From Spinacia oleracea (lineage: Eukaryota; Streptophyta; Magnoliopsida; Caryophyllales; Amaranthaceae), in assembly GCF_020520425.1 (NCBI RefSeq), contig NC_079491.1, forward strand, positions 38,471,027-38,535,026: a stretch of DNA of 64,000 nt, written 5' to 3'. Positions 36,360 to 46,619 of this stretch are shown in pieces. The notes under the pieces were generated by a model. That model was not told where the DNA came from, did not search any database, and saw only the letters and a list, made by a program, of their open reading frames with translations. Made by a program: the position numbers and the translations under genes. Position 1 is the stretch's first letter. Each line of letters begins with the position of its first letter.

Positions 36360-36790
36360 TGTTAAAAACTGTATTCATGATCAAATCAAACGCAGAAAAC
36401 TTTGTAGCTCTACTGCAGTATAACAGACTGACAGAGAGAGAGAGATATTATTAGAATTATGAAATCGATTACAGGCTAAGAAGATTATGAGAGTTAGCCC
36501 TATTACAAGTTGCATAACTAACTATATATACTCCTGTGTTGGTGTGCTGTCACAACCAATCATTATGCAGGAAATAATACTCAGCCAATCACAAGGCTTT
36601 AACAATTATGGGAAATAATACAGCTGTCATATAGCTGACAGTGTAACAGAAATAATACAGCTGTCATATAGCTGACAGTGTAACAGAAAACGGTTACTTG
36701 GGTAGCAATCCTCTGTGGGCAAGTCCAGCATTGTAATGCTGATCCAATGTATGCTCCACTGTGTTGTCAACTATTGCAGTATCACCAACA
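36360..36790 (-). repeat. 3' LTR of copia E
   Basis: TGTTAAAAACTG to CACCAACA. It holds two adjacent 37-bp direct repeats (about 36614-36687), each with CTGTCA-TATAGC-TGACAG, a small hairpin. The last part of the polymerase frame and its stop codon (36694) lie inside this LTR. Confidence 0.96.
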
Positions 36791-38832
36791 CCCCCCCTCA
36801 AGCTAGGTGTGGTAGGAGTAACTCCTAGCTTGGATAGTAGATCATGATACTGAGGTGAAGGTAGTGCTTTGGTAAACACATCAGCTAACTGAGATTTGGT
36901 AGGCAAGTAAGTGAGCTGAATCAGACCTTCAAGTACCTTATCCCTAGTGAAATGACAATCTATCTCAATGTGTTTTGTCCTTTCATGGAATACAGGATTT
37001 TTAGCTATGTAAATAGCTGATTGGTTATCACAATGCAAAGTGACTGGTTTTAACTTATTTACACCCATTTCTTCAAGTAACCTGACAAGCCAAGTAACTT
37101 CTGAAGCTGCAGCTGCCATTGCCCTATATTCTGCTTCTGAAGAACTCTTTGAAATAGTCCCTTGCTTCTTTGATTTCCAGGAAACAGGAGAATTTCCCAA
37201 CAAAAGAATGTATCCTGTTATGGACCTTCTAGTATTGGGACAAGCAGCCCAATCACTATCTGAGAAAGCCTGCAGTGTTAAGCAATCTGAAGCTTGCAGC
37301 AAAATGCCTTGACCTTCAGTGTGTGCAACATATCTGAGCACATGATGCAAAGCTTTGACATGTGGTACTCTAGGTTGATGCATGAACTGACTGAGTAATT
37401 GAACAGCATAGCATAAATCTGGCCTTGTGTGTGTGAGAAAGTTCAGTTTGCCCACCAATGTTCTATATTGATCTGGTTGATCATAAAGTTGTCCCTCATC
37501 TGTAAATAATTTAGTGTTAATGGGAAGAGGAGTAGCAGCTGATCTTTTAACATCAAAACCACAGTCAGCTAAAAGAGATTTGGTGAACTTCTTTTGTGTC
37601 AATATCACCCCATTCACCAAATAACCAACTTCAATTCCTAGGAAGTAATGCATCACACCAAGATCCTTGATACTGAAAACAGTATCCATGTGTTTCTTTA
37701 GAGCAGTAATAGTGGGGAGATGATTTCCAGTAAGGAGGATATCATCCACATAGACTGCAGCCAAAGTAATGTGCACATGATCCTTCTTGATGAACAAAGA
37801 GTAGTCGTTTTTTGATTGAACAAACCCCTGTAACTGCAGCTCCCCATGAAGTTTAGCAAACCATTGCCTGGATGCCTGTTTTAGGCCATAAAGTGATTTT
37901 CTGAGTTTGCAAACATGATTGTGAGGATTGGGAATTCCTTCTGGCATTTTCATATAAACTTCCTCATGTAAATCACCATGTAGGAAAGCATTATTGACAT
38001 CAAGCTGATAGATTGTCCACTTCATGCTAGCAGCCAAAGCAACAATGCACCTAACTGTAGCCATTTTCACCACAGGAGAAAAGGTTTCCTCAAAATCAAT
38101 GCCATATTTCTGTGTGTATCCCTGAGCTACTAATCTAGCCTTGCATCTTTCCAAAGAACCATCAGCTTTCAATTTTACCTTAAAAACCCATTTGCACCCA
38201 ATGGCCTTTTTGCCAACTGGTAAAGTAACAACATCCCAAGTGTGATTGTGAAGAAGTGCCTCAATTTCCTTTTCCATAGCTTTAATCCAGTCAGGAGATA
38301 AAGATGCCTCTTTATAATTTCTGGGTTCAGTGAGAGCTTCCAGCTTACTAATGAGGGCTTGATGATGAATTGGCATACAAGTGTAAGAGACCAAATTACA
38401 CCAATGCTGAGAAGAATGACAATGATAATCTTTGAGATATGTGGGGGGTTTGTGAGCTCTAGTTGACTTTCTGAGACCTTGGTCTGATAGGTCAAGAATG
38501 AGATCAGCTTCAACAGTAGGAGAGGAAGAAGCATGAGTAGAAGAAAGAGAAGGAGAATGTGTAGAAGAAGAGGGAGTAACAGAGGGAGAAGAAAGAGGTG
38601 TAGAAAGAGGTGTAGAATGTAAAGAAGAGAATGGAGAAGAAATAGATGTATCAGGAGATTGAGAAGGAGAGGAAAGAAAAGGTAAAACTAGATTGGGATC
38701 AGGAAGAAAAGGTGTGTGGATGGGAAGAAAAATGTAAGGTGGGAAATCTGTAAGAGGAGTATGAGATGAATAATCAGTAACCGAATGGTGAAAGGGAAAA
38801 TGAGTTTCATGGAATGACATCTCTGGAAACAC
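36694..38832 (-). CDS. Reverse transcriptase-RNase H part of copia E, 712 aa
   Basis: It opens in a frame overlapping the gag-integrase frame and passes a low-complexity Ser/Pro/Thr linker (about residues 60-130). RT starts near ALLHNHTWDVV, with KWVFKVKLKADGSLERCKAR, DVNNAFLHGDL, KSLYGLKQASRQWF and the catalytic YVDDILLTGN. RNase H follows, with FSDSDWAACPNTRRSITGY, KSSSEAEYRAMA, LHCDNQSAIYIAKNP and HIEIDCHF. The C-terminus is encoded across the polypurine tract (SLRGGVGDT) and for about 32 codons inside the 3' LTR. No internal stop is seen. Without the upstream frame it has no start of its own in a normal copia context. Confidence 0.92.
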   Translation of the reverse strand: MFPEMSFHETHFPFHHSVTDYSSHTPLTDFPPYIFLPIHTPFLPDPNLVLPFLSSPSQSPDTSISSPFSSLHSTPLSTPLSSPSVTPSSSTHSPSLSSTHASSSPTVEADLILDLSDQGLRKSTRAHKPPTYLKDYHCHSSQHWCNLVSYTCMPIHHQALISKLEALTEPRNYKEASLSPDWIKAMEKEIEALLHNHTWDVVTLPVGKKAIGCKWVFKVKLKADGSLERCKARLVAQGYTQKYGIDFEETFSPVVKMATVRCIVALAASMKWTIYQLDVNNAFLHGDLHEEVYMKMPEGIPNPHNHVCKLRKSLYGLKQASRQWFAKLHGELQLQGFVQSKNDYSLFIKKDHVHITLAAVYVDDILLTGNHLPTITALKKHMDTVFSIKDLGVMHYFLGIEVGYLVNGVILTQKKFTKSLLADCGFDVKRSAATPLPINTKLFTDEGQLYDQPDQYRTLVGKLNFLTHTRPDLCYAVQLLSQFMHQPRVPHVKALHHVLRYVAHTEGQGILLQASDCLTLQAFSDSDWAACPNTRRSITGYILLLGNSPVSWKSKKQGTISKSSSEAEYRAMAAAASEVTWLVRLLEEMGVNKLKPVTLHCDNQSAIYIAKNPVFHERTKHIEIDCHFTRDKVLEGLIQLTYLPTKSQLADVFTKALPSPQYHDLLSKLGVTPTTPSLRGGVGDTAIVDNTVEHTLDQHYNAGLAHRGLLPK

Positions 38833-41278
38833 TGATGATGTTAGTGGCAGGATCTAGAACTTTGTAACCCTTTTGTGTGGGAGAATAACCAATGAAAACA
38901 CAAGATTTTGCTCTTGCATCAAACTTGGATCTGTGTACTTTGGAGGTAGAAACAAAACACAAACAGCCAAAAACCCTTAAATGTTGATATAAAGGTTTGT
39001 CTCCAAATAACTTCTCATAAGGTGTCTGATTCCCAATACTCCTTAAAGGCATTCTATTGACTAAATAAGTAGCACATAGAATGCATTCCCCCCAAAATTT
39101 GATAGGCAACTTGGATTGAAAATGAAGAGCTCTAGCAGTTTCAAGTAAATGTCTATGCTTCCTTTCTACCACCCCATTTTGTTGGGGGGTTCCACTACAA
39201 CTTGTTTGATGCACAATTCCCTTGTTTTGGAAAAGTAATTTCATGTCACCTTCACACAATTCTAGTGCATTATCTGATCTTACACACAAGACTTTTGAAT
39301 CAAACTGTGTTTCCACCATTTTCAGAAAAGAGACAAGTACAGGTACAGCATCAGTTTTGGATTTTAAAAGATATGTCCAAGTAGTTCTTGTAAAATCCTC
39401 CACTATGGTAAGAAACATAGTACAACCATTGTGTGTTTTATTCTTGTAAGGCCCCCAAGTGTCCAAATGAATCATTTGAAACATCTTAGTGGTCTTAATA
39501 CTACTAATGGGAAAGGAATTTCTAGTTTGCTTAGCTGCAGGGCAAATCTGACATATACTATCACCAAGACCAGTAGAAACTAAAGAATCAACAACAAATT
39601 TCATCTTGGAATAAGGCATGTGTCCAAGTCTCAAGTGCCAAACCTTGGAATCTGTGCATGTTGTTGCTGCTAGACATGTAGTGGAAGAAGTTGCAGACTG
39701 ATGTTGTTCTGAATCCACACTGTAAAGACCTGACTTCACACTACCAAGAACCTGTTTCTCTTTCATTAAATGGCCCTGAAGATAACATTTATCAGCAGTA
39801 AATGACACAGTGCATTGATGATCAGTACATAGTTTGTTCACAGATAACAAATTGTACTGAAAATCTGGAACATGCAGAACATCTGTCAGCTGTATGTTTT
39901 CATTTATGGTGACAGTTCCCTTATGAAGAACACTTACTTTCCTTCCATCTGGTATTGTTATGCACTCTCCGGTTCCAATAACAGGTTCATATGAATCAAA
40001 CATGCTTAGACTAGCACACATATGATCTGAAGCTCCACTATCTAACAACCAACTTGAATGAGAGCAAGTAAGAAAGCAATAATTGTTACCTGCCATGAAT
40101 GCATGGCCTGAACTGTCCCCTTCCTCAAACTGAGTATCTGTGACAGCCACTTTCTCAACCTGTTGCTTGCTCAGTAGATTTAGCAATTGTGTACATTGCT
40201 CTGGTGTGAAAAAGTTTGCCTGTGGCTGTTGTGGTTGTTGCTCTCTGTCATTAGGAAAATATTGTTGTTGATATTCAGTCATATCATCATAGTAAGCTTC
40301 ATCAGTATAGACAGCAGAAGCAGCTCTTTTGTCACTCTTGAACCCTGTGAAACCTGGTGGAAAACCATGCAATTTGAAACATCTCTCTGTGCTGTGTCCA
40401 TTAACCTTACAGTGATCACAGTAGTAGCTGGATGGAGGTCTCTTATAGCCAGTTGCTTTGTTCCCTCCAGTTGATTGATAATTGTTCCTAGGATAGCCTG
40501 ATTGCTGCGCTCTGTAATTATTTCTCCCTTGGTAATCATTATACCTTCTTCTGTCTGCTGCAAAAGCATGACTCTCATGCTGTACAGGAGCACTAATTTC
40601 CTTCTGTCTTTCTTCTTGTGCCAGCATCCTATATGCATGTGATAGTGTTGGGAGTGGTTGCATCATGAGTAAGTTGCCTCTAGCTGCAGCTAAATGCTCT
40701 CCTAGTTTCATAAGAAACTGCATCAACCTCTGTTCTTGTTGCATCTTGAAAATCTTTTGTGTCAAATTGCAAGTGCATAAGTTGCAAGTACAAGTTGGAA
40801 GAGGATTTGCTGCACTGATCTTGTCCCATATTGACTTGATCTCAGTAAAGAATTCAGCTACATTCTGTGAACCTTGTGTGATGTCTGATGCTTGCCTTTT
40901 AAGTGCATAAAGTTGTGGACCAGAAACAAATCCAAATCTATCCTCTAGGTCAAGCCATATCTCTCTTGCAGTATTGAAATACAACACACTTTTAGATATC
41001 ACCGAATCCAGGTTAAACAATATCCATGAAATCATCATGTCATTACATCTCAACCATGCTTCATATGTTATATCAGTAGGATCAGGTTTTGGCAATCTAC
41101 CATTCACAAAGCCTAGTTTATTTTTAGAAGACATAGAGATCATCATACTCCTTCTCCAATCTCCATATCCTTCTCCCATGAACTTCACTGAAACCAACTG
41201 ATTTGCAGTGTTATCTGTAGGATGCAGATAAAAAGGACTAGCAGGATCTTGATTAGGTGGTAAGTTCTGTGTTGTCAT
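38807..41278 (-). CDS. Gag-protease-integrase polyprotein of copia E, 823 aa
   Basis: It begins MTTQNLPPNQDPASPFYLHP at the ATG 390 bp inside the 5' LTR. Residues about 25-230 are a plant copia Gag (UBN2-like, WRRSMMISMSSKNKLGFVNG). The zinc knuckle CDHCKVNGHSTERC is at 287-300, the aspartic protease core LLDSGASDHMC at about 411-421, and the integrase HHCC at about 548-579 (H548, H553, C576, C579). The integrase catalytic triad is D606, D669 and E705, a D,D(35)E spacing. The frame stops shortly after SVSRDV, where copia polyproteins normally continue into RT, so a frameshift near 38815-38830 splits this frame from the next. Whether this is a mutation or a programmed shift is not decided; a mutation is likelier because copia elements usually use one frame. 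Confidence 0.93.
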   Translation of the reverse strand: MTTQNLPPNQDPASPFYLHPTDNTANQLVSVKFMGEGYGDWRRSMMISMSSKNKLGFVNGRLPKPDPTDITYEAWLRCNDMMISWILFNLDSVISKSVLYFNTAREIWLDLEDRFGFVSGPQLYALKRQASDITQGSQNVAEFFTEIKSIWDKISAANPLPTCTCNLCTCNLTQKIFKMQQEQRLMQFLMKLGEHLAAARGNLLMMQPLPTLSHAYRMLAQEERQKEISAPVQHESHAFAADRRRYNDYQGRNNYRAQQSGYPRNNYQSTGGNKATGYKRPPSSYYCDHCKVNGHSTERCFKLHGFPPGFTGFKSDKRAASAVYTDEAYYDDMTEYQQQYFPNDREQQPQQPQANFFTPEQCTQLLNLLSKQQVEKVAVTDTQFEEGDSSGHAFMAGNNYCFLTCSHSSWLLDSGASDHMCASLSMFDSYEPVIGTGECITIPDGRKVSVLHKGTVTINENIQLTDVLHVPDFQYNLLSVNKLCTDHQCTVSFTADKCYLQGHLMKEKQVLGSVKSGLYSVDSEQHQSATSSTTCLAATTCTDSKVWHLRLGHMPYSKMKFVVDSLVSTGLGDSICQICPAAKQTRNSFPISSIKTTKMFQMIHLDTWGPYKNKTHNGCTMFLTIVEDFTRTTWTYLLKSKTDAVPVLVSFLKMVETQFDSKVLCVRSDNALELCEGDMKLLFQNKGIVHQTSCSGTPQQNGVVERKHRHLLETARALHFQSKLPIKFWGECILCATYLVNRMPLRSIGNQTPYEKLFGDKPLYQHLRVFGCLCFVSTSKVHRSKFDARAKSCVFIGYSPTQKGYKVLDPATNIISVSRDVIP

Positions 41279-41681
41279 TGGTAAGATTCTATGTTTTTTT
41301 TTGTTTTAGGAATGATTTGAATGTATGAGGAAAAGAAAATCAAAAGAGATTTTTATGTGTTAATCTGATAAACTAGATCAACAATTTTCAGGTTAATAGT
41401 TTGAGCTAAAATCAAGCAAAAAATTGATCCAACAGTTGATCGAACAGTTTCAGGAAGAGAAACAGGTAGAACTATAGTCTAATCACTGATGCAAACACAG
41501 AATCAATCAACTATTGCACTATTCAGAAAGAATCAAGCAGAAACAGGAAATATAGTTGCAGATAATCGAAATCAGATGATCATACCCTCAAGAACAAGAT
41601 ACTGAGTTTCTGGAATCAATTGTATCTACGAATTCAGGAGTTGTCACTGATTCAGGATCTTGAATCACCGCTCTGATACCA

Positions 41682-42112
41682 TGTTAAAAACTGTATTCAT
41701 GATCAAATCAAACGCAGAAAACTTTGTAGCTCTACTGCAGTATAACAGACTGACAGAGAGAGAGAGATATTATTAGAATTATGAAATCGATTACAGGCTA
41801 AGAAGATTATGAGAGTTAGCCCTATTACAAGCTGCATAACTAACTATATATACTCCTGTGTTGGTGTGCTGTCACAACCAATCATTATGCAGGAAATAAT
41901 ACTCAGCCAATCACAAGGCTTTAACAATTATGGGAAATAATACAGCTGTCATATAGCTGACAGTGTAACAGAAATAATACAGCTGTCATATAGCTGACAG
42001 TGTAACAGAAAACGGTTACTTGGGTAGCAATCCTCTGTGGGCAAGTCCAGCATTGTAATGCTGATCCAATGTATGCTCCACTGTGTTGTCAACTATTGCA
42101 GTATCACCAACA
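41682..42112 (-). repeat. 5' LTR of copia E
   Basis: Same length as the other LTR, with the single difference at 41832. The minus-strand promoter for the element must lie here; no clear TATA box was picked out. Confidence 0.96.
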
Positions 42113-42540
42113 ATCAACCAAGCCCGCTAGCTAGAAACACGTTTTTTTTTCGTCTCAATTTCAAACCTCCTCCTTCTATCCCTTTAATTCCAATTATACT
42201 GAAGAAATTGGACGTTCAATTCTAATTTGATAATTTTTTTGAGGGGATCTAATTTGATATATAGGATGTGTTTGGTTGTTAGAGGATTCACCAAAAATTA
42301 GAGGATTTGACCAATTTAGAGTTGACCAATTCAATCATCTAATATAGGTGTTTGGAAGTTAGAGGATTGAGATAGAGGATTGGGATGAATCCTCTAATTC
42401 CAAAAAATTGATGCATGTGGCTTTGTCAATTAGAGAATTATGTTGGGTAAGTTGAAAAGATAATTTAGTCCTCAAGGTGAAATATGGTTGATATACTTTT
42501 TTCTTTTCTTTATTCACTTTAGTACTTTTTTTTTTAAAAG
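42113..42540. other. Gap between copia E and the LINE
   Basis: AT-rich, no gene. 42264-42400 repeats the words GTTAGAGGATT and AATTAGAGGATT and contains GTGTTTGG, typical of a decayed DNA transposon end, but no partner end is visible. Confidence 0.4.
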
Positions 42541-45500
42541 GTAAGAAAAATAATCTTAGGAGACCCTCCGCACGAGGGGAACTCCTAAGATATCGCTATG
42601 AACAATAGAAGCTAACATAGGGCTATTACAAGGGTCGATATACATACGATTATCTACTAGGTGTCCAACATTAACTATCCAGTCAGCCGCCCTATTTGCT
42701 TCCCTGTAAATGTGAGAAATGTCCCAAGAGTCGAAGGAGCCAAGGAGGTTTAGACAGTCGTTGATGATATGTTGAAGCTTTCATGGAGTGGACCACTTTT
42801 TCTTGATGTAGTTAATGACAAGGAGGTTATCACCTTCTATTATAATGTGTCTAATGTTTAGTCTAACAGCTTCCTGTAGCCCTTTGTGAAGTCCAATAGC
42901 TTCTGCCATGAATGATCGAGAAGTATCAAGGTTGAAGGTATAGGAAGAGATACACGTTCCATTTCCGTCACGTAGAATGATTCCTGCTGCTGCCGACTCC
43001 GATTTACTTGATCTGTCGAAATTAAGTTTGAATACTCCAGGGGGAGGTGGAACCCAGTTGACGAGGATAGTTGAGGAGGTAGTGGTGGGGGTAGGAGTGA
43101 GGTTACTAGAAGCGAAGGGGATGCCCAAGGTATGAGCTGTGTCTATTTCAGTTCTCAATTGCCACTCCGAATACATAGAGATAGCTTTCTTAAACACACC
43201 ATACGGGTTGACATTTATGTTTTTGAAAATACTGTTATTTCTTGCTTTCCAAATTTCCCAGCAAAGGAAGATAGTTTTTTCCAAGGAGGTGCTAGTTTTT
43301 CGAAGGGAGGTAAGCAAATCTAAAAGATTTAAGGAATGTAGGCGGTAGTCTAGCCAAGAGGTTGTGGATAGAAGATCCCAAATCGTTCTGACTGTGGGGC
43401 AGTGGATAAAGAGATGGTCTATATTTTCTGAGTACAAATCACATATATAATGGACAAATAATAATAGGCAAAATATGTCTGTGATTGAGCATTTCCCGAA
43501 CTGGCAGGCTATTATGACAAATCTGCCATAGGAAGATTTTAATTTTCGGGGGGATGTTAAGTTTCCAGATCCAATGGTACGGCCATTTTGGCTTGTTCGA
43601 AGGGATATTGTGAGCCAACCATGTAGCTGATTTTACCGAAAAAGTTCCTGAGGATGTGAGTCCCCATATGGGTTGGTCTTCCATGTTAGAGATAGGAATT
43701 GGGATTCCTTTAATCTTTGCAACCATATTCTGGGGGATAATACTAGATAAGAGGTTTGTATTCCATTGGTGAGTGTCTAGTATGAAATGATCAACAGTGA
43801 GTGAATGATCTACTGAATTCGGGTTTTTACCTAGTAAGGAGGCTAGGTTTTCTTGTGATACCCAGTTGTCGAACCAGAAGTTGATTGATTTCCCATTACC
43901 CACTTTCCAGCGGATTCCTTTACGGAGGAGTTCTCTTTGGTTTAGGATGTGGTGCCAGATTTGCGAATCTTGTTGTTTATGCTTACAAAGGAAGAATGAT
44001 GTATTCTTAAGGTATTTAGTCCTAATTAGGGATACCCAAAGATTTTGTGGTTCAGTTAGGATCTTCCAACCAAGTTTTGCAATGAAGGCATTATTAAGAG
44101 GACGGGTCTTACGCAATCCCAGACCGCCCATGTTCTTGGGTTGGCAAATGGTATTCCAAGCGATAAGTGGAGCGGCCATATAAGTGGAAGTTTGTTTCCA
44201 GAAAAAATTCCTATGAACCGAGTCCAATTAACGGCAAGTTTTCTGAGGAAGAAGGAAGGAAGAGCAAACATAAGCTGGTAAGGCTTCTAAATTGCTCTGG
44301 ATCAACGTGAACCTTCCCGCTTTGGAAAGGAAATGTGCATGCCAATTGTTTATTCTATTTACATTTTTTTGCATAATGAATTTGTAGTCATCGTTCGAGG
44401 GTTTGAAGGAAGAAAAGCGAGCTCCAAGGTAGCGTCTTAGAGACATTGATGAATTCATATTAAAAATTCCAGCCAGGTTATCTCTGCGAGTATTATTGAT
44501 AAGCCTGGAGAAAACTATTGAAGACTTGTGGAAGTTAACCAGTTGGCTTGAGAGTTTGCAAAACTCATTAATGACCATCTTAAGGTTATTGCAGGTAGAA
44601 GCAGTACCTTTACAGAAAAGGAGGCTATCATCAGCGAACATTAGGCATTGAATTTTCCTGGTTCTTGGAGCTAAAGAAAACCCTAACCCCTTTTTTGGGT
44701 CATTCCCTGAGGCTGAGAGCATTATAATAAAGACCTCCATACACAAAAGAAAAAGGTAAGGTGATAAAGGATCACCTTGTCTTAAACCTCTGGAGGGAGA
44801 GAAGTGTTCAGTGGTAGACCCATTAATTTTTAAGAGTAAGAAACCGTAGTAACGCAAGCTTTAACCCAATCAATCCATGGAGTCGGAAACCCAAAGGCTT
44901 AAAGAGTTTGCCATAAAAAATCTCATTCTATTCTATCATAGGCTTTTTCCATATCTAGCTTCAGTGCACACCACCCGGTTTTAGATTTTGACTTTTGAAA
45001 GATATTGAGAATTTCCTGAACAATAAGGAGATTATCATGAATAGACCTTTCCGGAGTAAATGCATTTTGGAAAGGGCTTATGTGTTCTTGTAAGATCGGT
45101 CGTAATCGATTAACTAGGAGTTTTGAGATTGCTTTATAGATCGTATTGCATAAGCTGATTGGTCTAAAATGATTAGGGTTTTCAGGTGCCTCTATTTTTG
45201 GGATCAGGGCAATAATTGTGTGGTTAAGCGCTGGTGGAATTTGACCATGGTCAAAGAAGCTTTTGATAACTGTGGTTATTTCGTTTCCTATTATTGGCCA
45301 GTAGGCTTGAAAAAATTTAGGGCCGAACCCGTCAGACCCTGGGGATTTGTTAGGGTTCATTTCAAATAAGACATTCTTGATTTCTTCAGTTGAGAAGGGG
45401 GTAAGAAGGTCTTGTTTTTCTGATTCGGTTAGCATGTCTGGAATAAAGGAAAGGCCAAGATTTCTAGGTTCCGAGTAGTAAGATGCAAATCTTGTGGTGG

Positions 45501-45897
45501 ACGAATTGATAAGCATGCTTTTGATGATCTGCGGGTCATCCTCCCACATATTGAGATCATTCTTAAGTCTATAAATGAGGTTTTTAGAACTTCGGTGATT
45601 CATTCTCTGGTGAAAAAATCTAGAATTCCTGTCACCTTGAGTCAGCCATTCTTTTCTATAGAAGTTATGCCACTTATGTTGACCAAATAGCAAAAGCTTT
45701 TCTCGTTGTTTTTGCATTCGTAAGAGGTGTCTTTGGAAAATTGGATTAAATGGTTGGTCTATTATTTTCTCCTGAAGGGTTTCGATTTTTTCTAAGTTTT
45801 GGAGGAGCTTATTCCTAAGGTGACCGAATTTTGCGTGGGCCCAAGGACGAAGAGCATTCTTAATGTTGCTTAACTTTACTACTTCGCTTACCTTTTT
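42541..45897 (-). mobile_element. 5'-truncated LINE with RT and RNase H (minus strand)
   Basis: The poly(A) end is at about 42530-42541 (T run on the + strand) and the 5' end is lost near 45897, so the endonuclease is missing. The coding remnant has, in order, a linker region, RT and a C-terminal RNase H. Breaks are stops at about 44923, 44228 and 42781 and frame changes near 44830 and 43438. It is the usual plant L1-type with an RNase H domain. No target duplication was recognised. Confidence 0.92.
42572..45897 (-). pseudogene. LINE ORF2 remnant (RT-RNase H)
   Basis: RT blocks are NPNKSPGSDGFGPKFFQAYW and IIALIPKIEAPENPNHFRPI (45717-44923), then GLRQGDPLSPYLFLL and the catalytic FADDSLLF (44857-44228). 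The thumb and C-terminal part follows in 44227-43439 (HRNFFWK, NMGGLGLRK), with a typical C-X-C region near 43440. RNase H lies at 43437-42781 (KLNFDRSSKSESAAAGIILRD) and continues after one stop to about 42572 (YREANRAADW). Two of the stops are TGA where the family expects Trp (TGG). Not functional. Confidence 0.9.
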
Positions 45898-46024
45898 ATT
45901 TTAAATTTTATTTAACTAGACATTTTTCTTAAATAGATGATGTAAAATATAATTAAAAATAAAAATAAAATTTGAGTTTCTTTTATATTATGAATTTGTG
46001 TAAAAAAGTATTTCTTAGTCAATA
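45898..46024. other. Short AT-rich spacer
   Basis: No gene or element end is recognised. Confidence 0.4.
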
Positions 46025-46307
46025 CTCCCTCTGTATTTATTTAAGGGATACACTTGCCTTTTCCGGCCGTATTTATTTAAGAGATACACTTGCCATTTTT
46101 AGTAATTTATCAACCCCACTATCTAATTAAATAATATATTTACACCCTACCCCCACCTCCCACTCCCTAAAATGATATGGTCCCCACTTGTTTTTCTTAT
46201 TAAAATATCTACTCAACCTCACTTGTTTTATTACTTTATTTCATTCAATTCTTTTTCTTAATACACGTGCCCGACCAAGTGTATCTCTTAAATAAATACG
46301 GAGGGAG
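46025..46307. mobile_element. Stowaway-type MITE, 283 bp
   Basis: CTCCCTCTGTATTTATTTAA at the left and TTAAATAAATACGGAGGGAG at the right, with TA on both sides. The left end has a direct repeat of the segment GTATTTATTTAA-GATACACTTGCC. Confidence 0.92.
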
Positions 46308-46407
46308 TACTATTTTGCAAATTAGACACTTAATCATTTATTTTTCGTAAAAGTTGTTAATAGGATTAACAAATTTTCATTTTTTTTGAAGGAAGCCTAA
46401 AAGGCGT

Positions 46408-46600
46408 TTAATTTTCATTGCTTAAAACATCACCACTTAAACACAAAAGAACATTGGACGGAAGATTACTACCCAACAAACGCCAACCATTGGCCCACGG
46501 CAAGCTACGAGCGATCTCGTGGGCAACAATATTACTACTTCTACCAACAAAAGACCAATAAATATTAGAAAAAGAACTCAACAAAAAACCAAGAAATAGG
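46408..46600 (-). pseudogene. LINE RNase H tail fragment
   Basis: On the minus strand a frame reads SSFSNIYWSFVGRSSNIVAH, EIARSLPWANGWRLLGSN and a C-terminus ending at the stop at 46408. The AHEIARS motif is typical of the end of the RNase H domain in plant LINEs. An A-run on that strand follows at about 46381-46390. It is an independent, strongly truncated insertion, diverged from the LINE at 42541. Confidence 0.65.
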
Positions 46601-46619
46601 AGAAGTTCGGGTTTTTTTA

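Larger units (their letters stand above)
36360..42112 (-). mobile_element. Complete young Ty1/copia element E (minus strand), 5753 bp
   Basis: Two 431-bp LTRs (36360-36790 and 41682-42112) differ at one base (T at 36510, C at 41832) and are flanked by a perfect 5-bp duplication ATCAA (36355-36359 and 42113-42117). On the minus strand the primer-binding site TGGTATCAGAGC follows the 5' LTR at 41670-41681, and a polypurine tract (TTGAGGGGGGG) precedes the 3' LTR at 36791. Two long frames, 823 and 712 codons, cover gag, protease, integrase, RT and RNase H and overlap by 26 bases at 38807-38832. It lies 240 bp past the GT47 stop in the opposite orientation. Confidence 0.97.
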
